46,965 nt of DNA, from NCBI RefSeq assembly GCF_024609215.1, contig NZ_JANIPD030000006.1:1-46965 (forward strand), written 5' to 3'. The notes below the pieces were generated by a model. It saw nothing but the letters and a program-made list of their open reading frames with translations. It was not told the DNA's origin and searched no databases. Below, piece after piece: positions 25,304 to 33,347 of the stretch. Source of the DNA: Curtanaerobium respiraculi. Lineage in GTDB: Bacteria; Actinomycetota; Coriobacteriia; Coriobacteriales; Eggerthellaceae. The position numbers were made by a program, and so were the translations under genes. How positions within the stretch are numbered: position 1 is the first letter of the stretch; every line of letters starts with the position of its first letter.

Positions 25304-25713
25304 GTATCCGGCCCCATATCACCCCTATCGTTTTCGCTTGCCGAAGGATTCAACATCAACTGACCCCTCTCCATCGCCTGGTAGCTGAAGCCTATCGAAG
25401 CACCCGCCAAACGATGCGGAAATCAAACGGGGCAAAGAGGGAGCCATCGCAAGTTAGTGTGGGTAACTCTTTTCGCCTAACCCTAAATCTACGTCTGGGT
25501 ACGGAGAAGACGAGAACCGCGCCAGCAGCTTTCGTCTTCTATAGGCAAGTGCGAACTCTTGTCCCTCACGAGCGAAAGTCCAGCGCTTCATCTTCCATCC
25601 CTCACCGATGCATCGGCATAAATCCGCGTTCGATGCACGGGCTTCCAGAGCAAGAGACACACTGTGCCTATGCTCAGGGGGTTTATCTTTGATGGTAGCA
25701 AAGTAAATGAGAG
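25304..25713. other. Gene-free, lower-GC stretch before the toxin-antitoxin pair
   Basis: About 410 bases of lower GC than both neighbours. I see no intact recognised gene. A - strand frame (25454-25660) containing KMKRWTFAREGQEFALAYRR might be a gene remnant but has no recognisable family. The change in base content begins after fdhE and ends at the tRNA-Ala terminator, so it is probably the left part of an acquired islet. Confidence 0.4.
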
Positions 25714-25730
25714 AACACGCGTGTTACAAT
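25714..25730 (+). promoter_or_regulatory. Promoter with overlapping palindromic operator
   Basis: AACACGCGTGTT (25714-25725) is a perfect 12-bp palindrome directly abutting an extended -10, TGTTACAAT (25722-25730). This geometry is typical of antitoxin autorepression. The antitoxin ATG is 27 bases downstream. Confidence 0.6.
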
Positions 25731-25756
25731 GTTCCTGTCTGAAGATAGGGGGTATC

Positions 25757-26056
25757 ATGAAAGAGAGAAGCGTTCGCTTCAACGACGGAAGCCTCGCTCT
25801 GGCGGAAAGCGTGTTCTCGGCTCATCACACCTCGCTTTCGCAGTACCTGCGCGAGGTGGTTGACTATGTGGGAAGGTCGGGCGAGCTCATCAGCATTCCC
25901 CCCACGGTGCCGCACGATGATAATTCAATGATGGAGAAGATGTTGTCGTTTGAGTCGATGGCGGCCCAACTTACCCACGTCTCAGACTGGCCGCAAGCAA
26001 GCGACGACGATTTGCTGGCAGACGAGTTGGTTACGAGGTTCGGCTATGGCGAATAA
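25757..26056 (+). CDS. RelB-like antitoxin
   Basis: A 99-residue protein from ATG 25757 (GGGGG upstream, 25748-25752). The first 35 residues look like a ribbon-helix-helix DNA-binding domain (SVRFNDGSLALAESVF then SLSQYLREVVDYV); the rest is an acidic toxin-binding tail. It overlaps the PIN-domain gene by 11 bases and a palindrome covers its promoter, both typical of type II toxin-antitoxin modules. It should neutralise the PIN protein and repress the operon. Families vary so much that the RelB label is approximate. Confidence 0.72.
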   Translation: MKERSVRFNDGSLALAESVFSAHHTSLSQYLREVVDYVGRSGELISIPPTVPHDDNSMMEKMLSFESMAAQLTHVSDWPQASDDDLLADELVTRFGYGE

Positions 26057-26507
26057 TCTTGTGCGCACAGTGCTCCTCGATACTAACGTTTTGATCGACT
26101 ACATCGACATATCACGCCCCGAACATGCCAATGCCGTTGCGGCAGTCCACCTCGCTGCGTCGATGGGCATCAGGATGATTGCCCCGACTGGTTCATACAA
26201 GGATGCCTACTACATTCTCCGACGTGTGCTGAAAAGCGAGCCAACTGCTCGAAAGCTTATCTCCCATCTCATCGATGCCGATTACATCAAGCCTGTCGAT
26301 CTGAAGGCTCGCTATCTTCGTCCCGCCCTTGCATCCAACGAGCCTGATTTTGAAGACGGGCTGATACGCCAAACCGCGGAAAGCGAAGCGGCTGACCTCA
26401 TCCTCACGCGCGATATGAATGCATTCGATACATCCCCTGTTCGCCCCATGTCACCCCTGGCGTTCACCAAAGAATTCGTAAATTTATCAACACGAAATGG
26501 CCTATAA
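26046..26507 (+). CDS. PIN-domain ribonuclease toxin
   Basis: A 153-residue VapC-like protein. PIN nucleases cut RNA with metal held by four acidic residues; here the first Asp is in LLDTNVLIDY (residues about 9-18), and the later cluster is in EPDFEDGLI (about 99-107) and ADLILTRD (about 118-125). ATG 26046 overlaps the antitoxin end. An upstream in-frame extension to 25950 is a shadow of the antitoxin. The likely role is growth control or plasmid/islet stability. The RNA target is unknown. Confidence 0.78.
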   Translation: MANNLVRTVLLDTNVLIDYIDISRPEHANAVAAVHLAASMGIRMIAPTGSYKDAYYILRRVLKSEPTARKLISHLIDADYIKPVDLKARYLRPALASNEPDFEDGLIRQTAESEAADLILTRDMNAFDTSPVRPMSPLAFTKEFVNLSTRNGL

Positions 26508-26538
26508 CCCTCAGTATCGGCTGATCTGGAACGCGAAA

Positions 26539-26581
26539 AGGGCGAACCCCCGGAAGCTATGCGCTCCAAAGGGTTCGCCCT
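26539..26581 (-). terminator. Terminator of tRNA-Ala
   Basis: An 11-bp perfect stem (26539-26549 with 26571-26581) with a 21-base loop. Read on the - strand it ends in CCCTTTTCGC, so the T-tract serves the tRNA, which is transcribed leftwards. It may also stop rightward readthrough from the toxin gene. Confidence 0.75.
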
Positions 26582-26590
26582 GTACGATTC

Positions 26591-26666
26591 TGGTGGAGAT
26601 GAAGGGGATCGAACCCTCGGCCTCAGCGTTGCGAACGCTGCGCTCTCCCAACTGAGCTACATCCCC
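26591..26666 (-). tRNA. tRNA-Ala (anticodon CGC)
   Basis: Read on the - strand the 76 bases fold as a cloverleaf: acceptor GGGGATG with CATCTCC, D-arm GCTCAGTTGGGAGAGC, anticodon stem CAGCG/CGCTG around TTCGCAA (anticodon CGC, codon GCG), T-arm GAGGGTTCGATCCCCTT and an encoded CCA (26591-26593 on the + strand as TGG). It is the only RNA gene of its kind in the window. The lower-GC toxin-antitoxin islet lies directly at its 3' side. Confidence 0.96.
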
Positions 26667-26729
26667 GATCGGTGCGGAATGGTATTCTGATCATTTGCAT
26701 GGAAATTGTCAACAGGGGCAGGGGCTTCG

Positions 26730-27545
26730 ATGCTCGAATATGTACACGATATCCACGACCCGCGGCTCGCGCCGTTCGCCGGCATGCGCGATGCGCAGCT
26801 CCGCGGGGACGAAGGTGCGGGCCCCGGCCTGTTCATCGGTGAAAGCGACAAGGTGATCAACCGCGCGCTGGATGCGGGGGTGTGGCCTTCGTGCCTGTTC
26901 ATGGAGGAGAAATGGGTCGAAAAGACCCGGCCGCTCATCGACCGCATCGATGCGGTGGATCCGGCCGTGCCCGCTCTGGTGGCGAGCAGGCGGGTCTTCC
27001 AGGCCGTCACGGGGTACGAGGTCACGCGCGGGGCGATCGCGTCGCTCGTCCGCCCGCCGCTTCCGCGTGCGAGCGAGCTGCTCGGAGGGGCAAACCGTGT
27101 CGTCGTGCTGGAAGACGTCATGAACGCGACCAACATCGGGGCGATTTTCCGCAACGCCGCCGCGCTCGGCATCGACGCGATGCTCCTGACCGACCGTTGC
27201 CACGACCCGTTGTACCGCCGCGCCGCCCGCGTCTCCATGGGAACCGTGTTCCAGATTCCGTGGACGCGCGTCAAAACGTCGGAGGATGCGCTCGCGCTCT
27301 TGGAGCAGCGCGGGTTCGCCACGGTCGCCATGGCGCTCGTTCCCGATGCGCTGCCTCTGGACGACCCGCGCCTCGCCGGGCATGGCAAGCTTGCCATCGT
27401 CATGGGAACGGAAGGGGATGGCCTGGCGGAGGGCACCGTCGACGCCTGCGATTTCGCGGCGGTCATCCCCATGGCGCATGGGGTGGACAGCCTCAATGTC
27501 GCCGCGGCGACCGCCGTCGCGTTCTGGGAGCTGCGCCGGCGATAG
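26730..27545 (+). CDS. SpoU/TrmH-family RNA 2'-O-methyltransferase
   Basis: A 271-residue SPOUT methyltransferase. The knot motifs are clear: LEDVMNATNIGAIFRNAAAL (about residues 129-148), GTEGDGL (about 229) and IPMAHGVDSLNVAAATAV (about 246-263). The N-terminal 90 residues are a substrate-binding part. The target (23S rRNA or tRNA) cannot be told from the sequence. The start ATG 26730 has GGGGCAGGGG just upstream; GTG 26706 would add eight residues. It is probably a single-gene transcript. Confidence 0.87.
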   Translation: MLEYVHDIHDPRLAPFAGMRDAQLRGDEGAGPGLFIGESDKVINRALDAGVWPSCLFMEEKWVEKTRPLIDRIDAVDPAVPALVASRRVFQAVTGYEVTRGAIASLVRPPLPRASELLGGANRVVVLEDVMNATNIGAIFRNAAALGIDAMLLTDRCHDPLYRRAARVSMGTVFQIPWTRVKTSEDALALLEQRGFATVAMALVPDALPLDDPRLAGHGKLAIVMGTEGDGLAEGTVDACDFAAVIPMAHGVDSLNVAAATAVAFWELRRR

Positions 27546-27572
27546 ACCTTCTGCGATGAAAGGGGTTTGAAA

Positions 27573-27635
27573 ACGGGGCCGTCCGTGGCGCCGCGAGGGA
27601 TTCGGGCCCTGCGCCTTTCGGTTAACCGGCCCCGT
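27573..27635 (+). other. Long-range hairpin after the methyltransferase gene
   Basis: ACGGGGCC (27573-27580) and GGCCCCGT (27628-27635) are perfect 8-bp arms, starting 28 bases after the stop. The 47-base loop is too long for a classical terminator. The rest of 27546-28024 holds the promoter at 27820 and a second pairing (GGGAAAA 27856-27862 / TTTTCCC 27901-27907) in the cytochrome leader, but I see no gene. Confidence 0.35.
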
Positions 27636-27819
27636 ACGCTCCCATCGGGAAGAGGGCTCGCATTCGGGCTTGCGTTCCGCGGCCCGCCTCCGTCGAATGG
27701 CGAAGCGGAGGAGGGATCCGCCGGAGCGTCGCGCGCCATGCCGCGATCGGGCTTTATCGGGGAAATCCCGGGAGCTGGTGCGGATACCCGCGACCTATCC
27801 GGAGGGGGCGCCGGCCGTG

Positions 27820-27848
27820 TTGCGCGAAATGGGTGAAATGCCTAGAAT
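27820..27848 (+). promoter_or_regulatory. Probable promoter of the multiheme cytochrome gene
   Basis: TTGCGC (27820-27825) and TAGAAT (27843-27848) are 17 bases apart. The leader to the ATG at 28025 is about 170 bases and contains the pairing GGGAAAA (27856-27862) with TTTTCCC (27901-27907), which could be regulatory. Confidence 0.5.
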
Positions 27849-28024
27849 TGCCCGAGGGAAAAGCCAAATCCCCCTTAATGGGTGATGGCGTGAGGTGGGG
27901 TTTTCCCTAAATTACCGCGTAGCGGATGGCAGAGGGGCCGCTTGCATCGAGACGTTCCCTGTGCGTTCCGCATCTGCGGAAGGAAATGCCCGTTTTCGAG
28001 GAAGCAAGCGAAGGAGGAAAGAAA

Positions 28025-28744
28025 ATGAGCGAAGAGGAAAAGAAGGACGAGAAGACCGCTGAACAGCAGGCAGCTGCAGAGCCTGCTGCAAAGAAGAAGA
28101 AGTGGCCCGTCGTGGTCGGCATCGTTGTCGTGGTCATTGCCGTCGCCGGCATTGGCTTCTGGAACTGGCATGCAACGCCTGGTTTCTGCAATTCGATGTG
28201 CCACGAGTCCATGGACGCTTACGTGGAGACGTACGACAACGTCGCCGGCCAGGCTGGCGTCGACAAGTACGGCAACGCGGTGTCCAACAGCAGCGCGATG
28301 ATGGTCGTGGCTCACAAGGAAGCCAATGTGGCGTGCCTTGACTGCCATGTGCCGTCCATCACGCAGCAGCTGGGCGAGGTCATGGAGACGATCACCGGCA
28401 ACTACTACGTGGTCAACCGCAACGACGGCAAGGGTTTTGCCTTGGAGGAAGTCGACCAGGAGGCCCTCATGGTCAACAGCGGCCACGCCGAGGGCACGGG
28501 CGACCAGTTCTGCCTGAAGAGCGGCTGCCATGACATGACCCGCGCCGACCTGACCGCCGCAACCGCCAACATGGAGCGCAACCCGCACAGCTGGCAGCAC
28601 GGCGAGGAGGCCTGCACCACGTGCCACAAGTCGCATCGTGCGTCGGTTCTCTACTGCACGCAATGCCATAGCGATGCGGTGGACGAGCTGCCCGACGGCT
28701 GGGTAACGTACGAGCAGGGCAAGAAGCTGGTTCCCACCGAGTAG
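28025..28744 (+). CDS. NrfH-like multiheme c-type cytochrome
   Basis: A 239-residue membrane-anchored cytochrome. A lysine-rich cytoplasmic start is followed by one membrane helix (about residues 27-45) and an exported domain. Five heme-attachment motifs are visible: CNSMCH (CX3CH, about 53-58), CLDCH (about 105), CLKSGCH (CX4CH, about 162), CTTCH (about 198) and CTQCH (about 217). The NapC/NrfH family oxidises membrane quinol and passes electrons to an exported reductase, but no reductase gene is next to it. Two of the five motifs are wider than CX2CH. The start ATG 28025 has AAGGAGGAAAG upstream. The next six genes are Ccm genes that would attach its hemes. Confidence 0.85.
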   Translation: MSEEEKKDEKTAEQQAAAEPAAKKKKWPVVVGIVVVVIAVAGIGFWNWHATPGFCNSMCHESMDAYVETYDNVAGQAGVDKYGNAVSNSSAMMVVAHKEANVACLDCHVPSITQQLGEVMETITGNYYVVNRNDGKGFALEEVDQEALMVNSGHAEGTGDQFCLKSGCHDMTRADLTAATANMERNPHSWQHGEEACTTCHKSHRASVLYCTQCHSDAVDELPDGWVTYEQGKKLVPTE

Positions 28745-28762
28745 CCACGCGAGACTCAGCCG

Positions 28763-28836
28763 ATCGTATCGGAGGGGTTTGATACGATTGGTGTACGAAA
28801 CGAAGGGACATGCCGAATTTTCGGTGTGTCCCTTCG
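28763..28836 (+). other. Two hairpins between the cytochrome gene and ccmE
   Basis: ATCGTATC (28763-28770) pairs with GATACGAT (28781-28788). A longer hairpin follows: CGAAGGGACA (28801-28810) with TGTCCCTTCG (28827-28836), plus an inner CCGAA/TTCGG stem. There is no T-tract after either, so they may stabilise or process the mRNA, or serve as regulator sites, and need not terminate. Confidence 0.5.
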
Positions 28837-28934
28837 CATGTCCAGGGTTTCCCCGAGGTGGGCGATGGGGGCATTTGATACCATCAGAACGTTACGCGCG
28901 GGAGGATCTACGCGGACATCGGAGAAGAGGTCGA

Positions 28935-29606
28935 ATGAATGCCCAAATGAAGAAACGCCTGGTCATCGTCACTGGCATCATCGTCATCGTGCTCGTTTTG
29001 CTGCTTGCCATCGTCGGCGGCGGGACGTCCGCGAAGACCATCGCCCTGGCCGACGCCGCCGGCGGGACCTACGCCAACCAGCGTGTCCAGGTCACCGGCA
29101 ATGTGGTGAAGGACTCGTACTCGACGTCGGGCAACGTCCTCTCGTTCAGCATCTACGATCCCGAGCACGTGAACGCGGGCCAGCTGCGGGTCGATTACGA
29201 TGGCGCGGCGGCAAGCACGTTTGGCAACGATGTCACCGCCATCTGCACGGGCAAGATGGGCGAAGACGGCGTCCTGCGCGCGAGCGAGCTGGTCACGAAG
29301 TGCCCCAGCAAGTATGAAAGCGGCACGGAGGCCCTGGAGGTCTCGCGCCTGCTGGACTACGGCGCCGAGGTGAACGGCACGACCGTGCGGGTGAAGGGCA
29401 CGGTGGCAGCGGGCAGCCAGAACCCCGCGGGGAGCGGCGCGCGCTTCGTCTTGGCCGATGCGTCCGACCCCGCCAAGACGGTATCCGTATTGTTCGACGG
29501 CGCCGTTTCCGAAGAGACCCTGGCCGACGGCGCGACGGTCGTCGTGACGGGCGACATGCTCGCCTCCGGCGAATTCTCCGCCACCGATGTGGCCCTGCAG
29601 GGCTAA
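28935..29606 (+). CDS. ccmE: CcmE heme chaperone, CxxxY type, with second OB domain
   Basis: A 223-residue periplasmic heme carrier with one N-terminal membrane helix (about 8-28) and two OB-fold domains (about 36-128 and 140-223). CcmE of E. coli binds heme covalently through His in HxxxY; here the site reads KCPSKYE, with Cys123 and Tyr127, the CxxxY variant known from Desulfovibrio-type CcmE. The second OB domain (DYGAEVNGTTVRVKG onward) is an unusual addition; CcmE is normally about 150 residues. The frame is open upstream to 28779, but ATG 28935 begins the membrane anchor. It opens a Ccm cluster that lacks ccmG, ccmH and ccmI. Confidence 0.88.
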   Translation: MNAQMKKRLVIVTGIIVIVLVLLLAIVGGGTSAKTIALADAAGGTYANQRVQVTGNVVKDSYSTSGNVLSFSIYDPEHVNAGQLRVDYDGAAASTFGNDVTAICTGKMGEDGVLRASELVTKCPSKYESGTEALEVSRLLDYGAEVNGTTVRVKGTVAAGSQNPAGSGARFVLADASDPAKTVSVLFDGAVSEETLADGATVVVTGDMLASGEFSATDVALQG

Positions 29607-29630
29607 CGGCAATCCATAAGGAGACTATTC

Positions 29631-31805
29631 ATGCATCTTGCCATGGTGGGAATGCTTTCCCTGCTGGTGTCCCTTGCGGGCATCGTGATATCGGTGCTGT
29701 GCCTTGTCGTGGGCAGCATCATGGACAAAAAGAACCCCCGGGGGTCGGGCTCCACGCTGGTATGGGGCGGGCACGTCGCCGTCCTGGTCACATTCCTCGG
29801 CCTTACCGTCGCATGCGGCGTGCTGGAGTTCTGCTTCCTTTCGGGCGACACGTCCATCGAGTACGTCGTCCGCGCCCATAGCGACGCCGACGGCATCTTG
29901 GGCATGCTGTACCGCGTGTCCGGCCTGTGGGAGGGCAAGGAGGGCTCGCTTCTATTCTGGGGCTGGCTCATCAGCCTGTTCGCCACCATCATCGCGATGC
30001 GCAACCTGAAGAAGCTCGACAAGCTGGACACCACGGCGGTGGGGGTCCTGCAGCTCGTGCTCGTGGGCTTCGTGGGCATCCTCATGTTCTCGCAGGACAA
30101 CTGCCCGTTCGTCGCGCTCGGGAGCCAGTACCTCGATGCGAAGGGCAATCTGACGGGCGCGGCTGCGCTGTGGGGCATCAACCCGCTGCTCGAGCATTGG
30201 GCCATGGCGGTGCACCCCCCCACGCTGTTCATCGGCTACGCCGGCATGACGGTGCCTTTCGCCTACTCCGTGGGCGCGCTCATCGCGGGCGATTCGAGCG
30301 ATACATGGGTGCGCAAGTCGCAGCGCTACCTCATGGTCGCCTTCTGGTTCCTCACCATCGGCATCGGCCTGGGCTCCGTATGGGCGTACGTGGTGCTCGG
30401 CTGGGGCGGCTACTGGGGCTGGGACCCCGTCGAGAACGCCAGCCTGCTCCCCTGGCTCATCAGCGTGGCGCTCATCCACAGCTTCACGGTGTACCGACAG
30501 CGTGGCGCGTTCAAGCGCTGGGCCATCATGTGCGCCAGCATCGCGTTCGCATTCAGCGTGGTGGGGACGTTCATCGCGCGTTCGGGGCTCATCCAATCGG
30601 TGCACGCCTTCAGCGGCGACCCGGTGTCCACCGTGCTCTTCGGGGTGTTGATCGCCCTGTCCCTGATCGTGGGGGCGGTGGGGCTCATCATCCGCTGGAA
30701 GCGTTTCGCGCCGAAGAACGCGTCTGACGAGGCGGTGGAATCCCTCGCCTCGCGCGAGGCCGCCTATTACTTCAACAATGTGCTGATGGTGGTGTTCGCC
30801 TTCGTGGTGCTCTACCTCACCATCGCGAGCGCGCTGCCCACCTGGCTTCCGTTCGGGGGCAAGAGCGTGGCGACCGGCACCTACAACGCCATCGCCCGCC
30901 CGCTCGGCATCCTCTACCTTGCCGTGCTCGCGTTCTGCCCGCTGCTGGGCTGGGCGCATACGGACCGCGCCGAGTTCGCCAAGCGCGCGAAGGTGCCGGC
31001 GGTTTTCGCCGTCGCGCTGTTCGTCGCGCTGATGGTGTACTTCGCCACCTACCTGTCGCCCAGCTACGATGCCATCATCGCCGCCGGAGGCAGCATGGGC
31101 GAGGGTCTTGCGAGCGAGGGGCCGGCCGCGTACTACAAGGGGCTGGCGGTCGCCGGCTTCCTGGTCGCGAGCGTGCTCTTCTTCAACACGCTGTTCCTGA
31201 TCGGCAAGACGGCGGGCGCTTGGGGCGCCTCGCATGGTGGGAAGAACCCGGTCGTCGGCTTCTTCCAGATGATCGCCGGCAACGCCTCGCGCCTGGGCGG
31301 TTACATCGCCCATCTGGGCATGGCGGTCATCCTCATCGGCCTGGTCTGCTCTTCGATGTTCGTGACCGAGAAAACGGGCTACATCACCTACGACCAGCGC
31401 ACCGACAGCGCCGCGGAGTTCACCATCCAGGATTACACGCTCAAGTATACGAGCAACTCCATCAGCGAGGATGCGAACCACGCGAACGCCTACTACACGG
31501 TGGAATTCGACGTGTACCGCGGCGACGACTACATCGGCCACGTCGCCCCGAGCATGCAGTTGGTGGAGCGCAACCAGCAGACCAAGGCCAACGCCGCGGT
31601 CATCAACCTGCCCACCGAGGACCTTTTCGTGGTATACAAGGGTGTGAACACCGAAGGTGCATACAGCATGGATGTGCGGGTGAACCCCCAGATCAGTCTT
31701 GTGTGGACCGGGTTCGGCATGTTGGTCGTCGGCACGGCCGTGGCGGCGCTGGGGCGCCTGAGCCCGAAGCGGAAGCCGAACGCCGGGGCGGCGGAAGAGC
31801 GTTAA
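29631..31805 (+). CDS. ccmF: CcmF heme lyase
   Basis: A 724-residue multi-membrane-segment protein that joins heme to apocytochrome c at the outer face. The WWD heme-handling motif is GWGGYWGWDPVENAS (about residues 263-277). The N-terminal helices, the WEGKEGSLLFWGW segment (about 102-114) and a periplasmic domain before the last helix (about 583-690) are typical. It follows ccmE by 24 bases with AAGGAG upstream of ATG 29631. A hairpin separates it from ccmA. Confidence 0.93.
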   Translation: MHLAMVGMLSLLVSLAGIVISVLCLVVGSIMDKKNPRGSGSTLVWGGHVAVLVTFLGLTVACGVLEFCFLSGDTSIEYVVRAHSDADGILGMLYRVSGLWEGKEGSLLFWGWLISLFATIIAMRNLKKLDKLDTTAVGVLQLVLVGFVGILMFSQDNCPFVALGSQYLDAKGNLTGAAALWGINPLLEHWAMAVHPPTLFIGYAGMTVPFAYSVGALIAGDSSDTWVRKSQRYLMVAFWFLTIGIGLGSVWAYVVLGWGGYWGWDPVENASLLPWLISVALIHSFTVYRQRGAFKRWAIMCASIAFAFSVVGTFIARSGLIQSVHAFSGDPVSTVLFGVLIALSLIVGAVGLIIRWKRFAPKNASDEAVESLASREAAYYFNNVLMVVFAFVVLYLTIASALPTWLPFGGKSVATGTYNAIARPLGILYLAVLAFCPLLGWAHTDRAEFAKRAKVPAVFAVALFVALMVYFATYLSPSYDAIIAAGGSMGEGLASEGPAAYYKGLAVAGFLVASVLFFNTLFLIGKTAGAWGASHGGKNPVVGFFQMIAGNASRLGGYIAHLGMAVILIGLVCSSMFVTEKTGYITYDQRTDSAAEFTIQDYTLKYTSNSISEDANHANAYYTVEFDVYRGDDYIGHVAPSMQLVERNQQTKANAAVINLPTEDLFVVYKGVNTEGAYSMDVRVNPQISLVWTGFGMLVVGTAVAALGRLSPKRKPNAGAAEER

Positions 31806-31813
31806 CCGCAGCC

Positions 31814-31846
31814 CCCGGATGCGGCTCCTCGGGGCCCGCATCCGGG
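31814..31846 (+). other. Strong hairpin between ccmF and ccmA
   Basis: CCCGGATGCGG (31814-31824) and CCGCATCCGGG (31836-31846) form a perfect 11-bp stem with an 11-base loop, starting nine bases after the ccmF stop. No T-tract follows, so it may be a processing or partial-termination signal between ccmEF and ccmABCD, or a start of a second transcript is needed downstream. Confidence 0.5.
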
Positions 31847-31868
31847 CAGCTGTCTAGCGGGGCAGGGG

Positions 31869-32603
31869 ATGATGGAAGAGATCGGAAATCGCGACGCGGC
31901 GATTCGCATCGAGCGGGTGAGCAAGGTCTTCGGCCGTCGGCGTGCGGTCGATAACTTGAGCCTCGAGGTGCCCGAGGGAGCGTATCTCTCCATCTTCGGA
32001 CCCAATGGAGCGGGCAAGACCACATTGCTCCGCATGCTCGCAACGCTCAGCCGCCCCACGCAGGGGCGCATTGTCATCTCGGGGGTCGACGCGAGGGAGC
32101 ATCCCGATAAGGCGCGCGAACGCATCGGCCTCATCTCGCATAACAGCATGCTCTACCGCGATCTCACCGCCGAGGAGAACCTGCTGCTCTCGGCACGGCT
32201 CTACGGCGTGGCGAATGCGCGGGAGCGGGTGGCGGAGATGCTCGAAGCCGTGGAGCTCTCGCATCGCCGGCTCGACACGGTGGGCACGTTCAGCCGGGGC
32301 ATGACGCAGCGCGTCTGCATCGCCCGCGCCCTGCTCCACGACCCGAAGGTCGTGCTGCTCGACGAGCCGTATTCGGGGCTCGATCCCCACGCGATCGAGA
32401 TCTTCGACGGGCTGATCGAACGCGTGCGATCCGATCGCACCTTCGTCATGGTCAGCCACGACCTGCAAAAAGGGTTCGGCGCCTGCACCCATGCGCTCGT
32501 CCTGGCGCGCGGCAAGAAGGTCGCGTTCGCCCCGAGGGAAGACATCGATTTCGCCGCGTTCGAGGACCTATACCGCCGAACCGTGGGGATGGGGGTGTCG
32601 TAG
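31869..32603 (+). CDS. ccmA: CcmA, ABC ATPase of heme export/CcmE release
   Basis: A 244-residue ABC ATPase that works with CcmB and CcmC to release holo-CcmE. Motifs: Walker A GPNGAGKTTLL (about residues 44-54), signature FSRGMTQRVCIARAL (about 141-155), Walker B KVVLLDEPYSGLDP (about 159-172) and H-loop SHD (about 197). The signature has SRGM in place of SGGQ, as in CcmA. ATG 31869 (or 31872) has GGCAGGGG upstream. ccmB begins immediately after the stop. Confidence 0.9.
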   Translation: MMEEIGNRDAAIRIERVSKVFGRRRAVDNLSLEVPEGAYLSIFGPNGAGKTTLLRMLATLSRPTQGRIVISGVDAREHPDKARERIGLISHNSMLYRDLTAEENLLLSARLYGVANARERVAEMLEAVELSHRRLDTVGTFSRGMTQRVCIARALLHDPKVVLLDEPYSGLDPHAIEIFDGLIERVRSDRTFVMVSHDLQKGFGACTHALVLARGKKVAFAPREDIDFAAFEDLYRRTVGMGVS

Positions 32604-33317
32604 GTGCCGGTCGAGATCAAACGTCCCAGCACGTGGCAGCAGTACAAGGCGCTTCTCGACAAGGACCTGCGCCGCGAATTCCGCACCAAGGAGATGCTCA
32701 CCTCGATGGGGATCTACTCCGTCCTGGTGCTGGTGGTGTACGGCGCCGCGTTGGGCCAGACGTCCAGCCAATTCGATATCATGCAGATGAGCGGCGGCCT
32801 GCTGTGGGCGCTCATCGTATTCACGAGCCTGCTGGGCTTGAACCGCTCCTTCTCGCACGAGCAGGAGAACGGCTGCCTCGAGGGCATACTGCTCGTCCCG
32901 CTCGACCGCAGCGTCGTGTTTCTGGCGAAGGCGACCAGCAACCTGCTGTTCCTGCTCGTTGTCGAGGCCATCGTGCTGCCGCTGTTCTACTTCTTCTTCC
33001 TCACCGCTACCGCGCCGTCCCTCGATCTGCCGCTGATCGCCGGCCCCCTGTTGGCGGGTACCGTCGGCATCGCGGGTATCGGCACGCTGCTCGCCACCAT
33101 CACGGTTGGCACGCGCGGGAAGGATGTGCTGCTGGCGGTGCTGTTCATACCCCTGGTCTACCCGCTGCTGTACGCGTGCGTCTCCGCGACGACGGTCGTG
33201 CTCGCGGGCGGCGACGTCGAGGGCGTGTACGGCTACGCGCTGCTTCTGGCGGGCGGTTACGATGTGATCATGGTGCTGCTGTCCTGGGTGCTGTACGACT
33301 ACGTGATCAGCGCCTGA
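32604..33317 (+). CDS. ccmB: CcmB, heme-exporter membrane subunit
   Basis: A 237-residue membrane protein with six hydrophobic segments (first about 35-55, last about 210-232). The cytoplasmic start (LLDKDLRREFRTKEML) and the SHEQENGCLEGILLVPLDR segment (about 93-111) are family traits. The gene starts with GTG directly after the ccmA stop. CcmA and CcmB form the ABC pair of the Ccm system. Confidence 0.88.
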   Translation: MPVEIKRPSTWQQYKALLDKDLRREFRTKEMLTSMGIYSVLVLVVYGAALGQTSSQFDIMQMSGGLLWALIVFTSLLGLNRSFSHEQENGCLEGILLVPLDRSVVFLAKATSNLLFLLVVEAIVLPLFYFFFLTATAPSLDLPLIAGPLLAGTVGIAGIGTLLATITVGTRGKDVLLAVLFIPLVYPLLYACVSATTVVLAGGDVEGVYGYALLLAGGYDVIMVLLSWVLYDYVISA

Positions 33318-33347
33318 TGGCGGCCATTGCTTGAAAGGAAAAGCTTG

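Noticed and set aside
27567-27836. Open frame of 89 codons after the SpoU gene
   Set aside because: There is no ribosome-binding site, the product is low-complexity and it overlaps a long-range hairpin.
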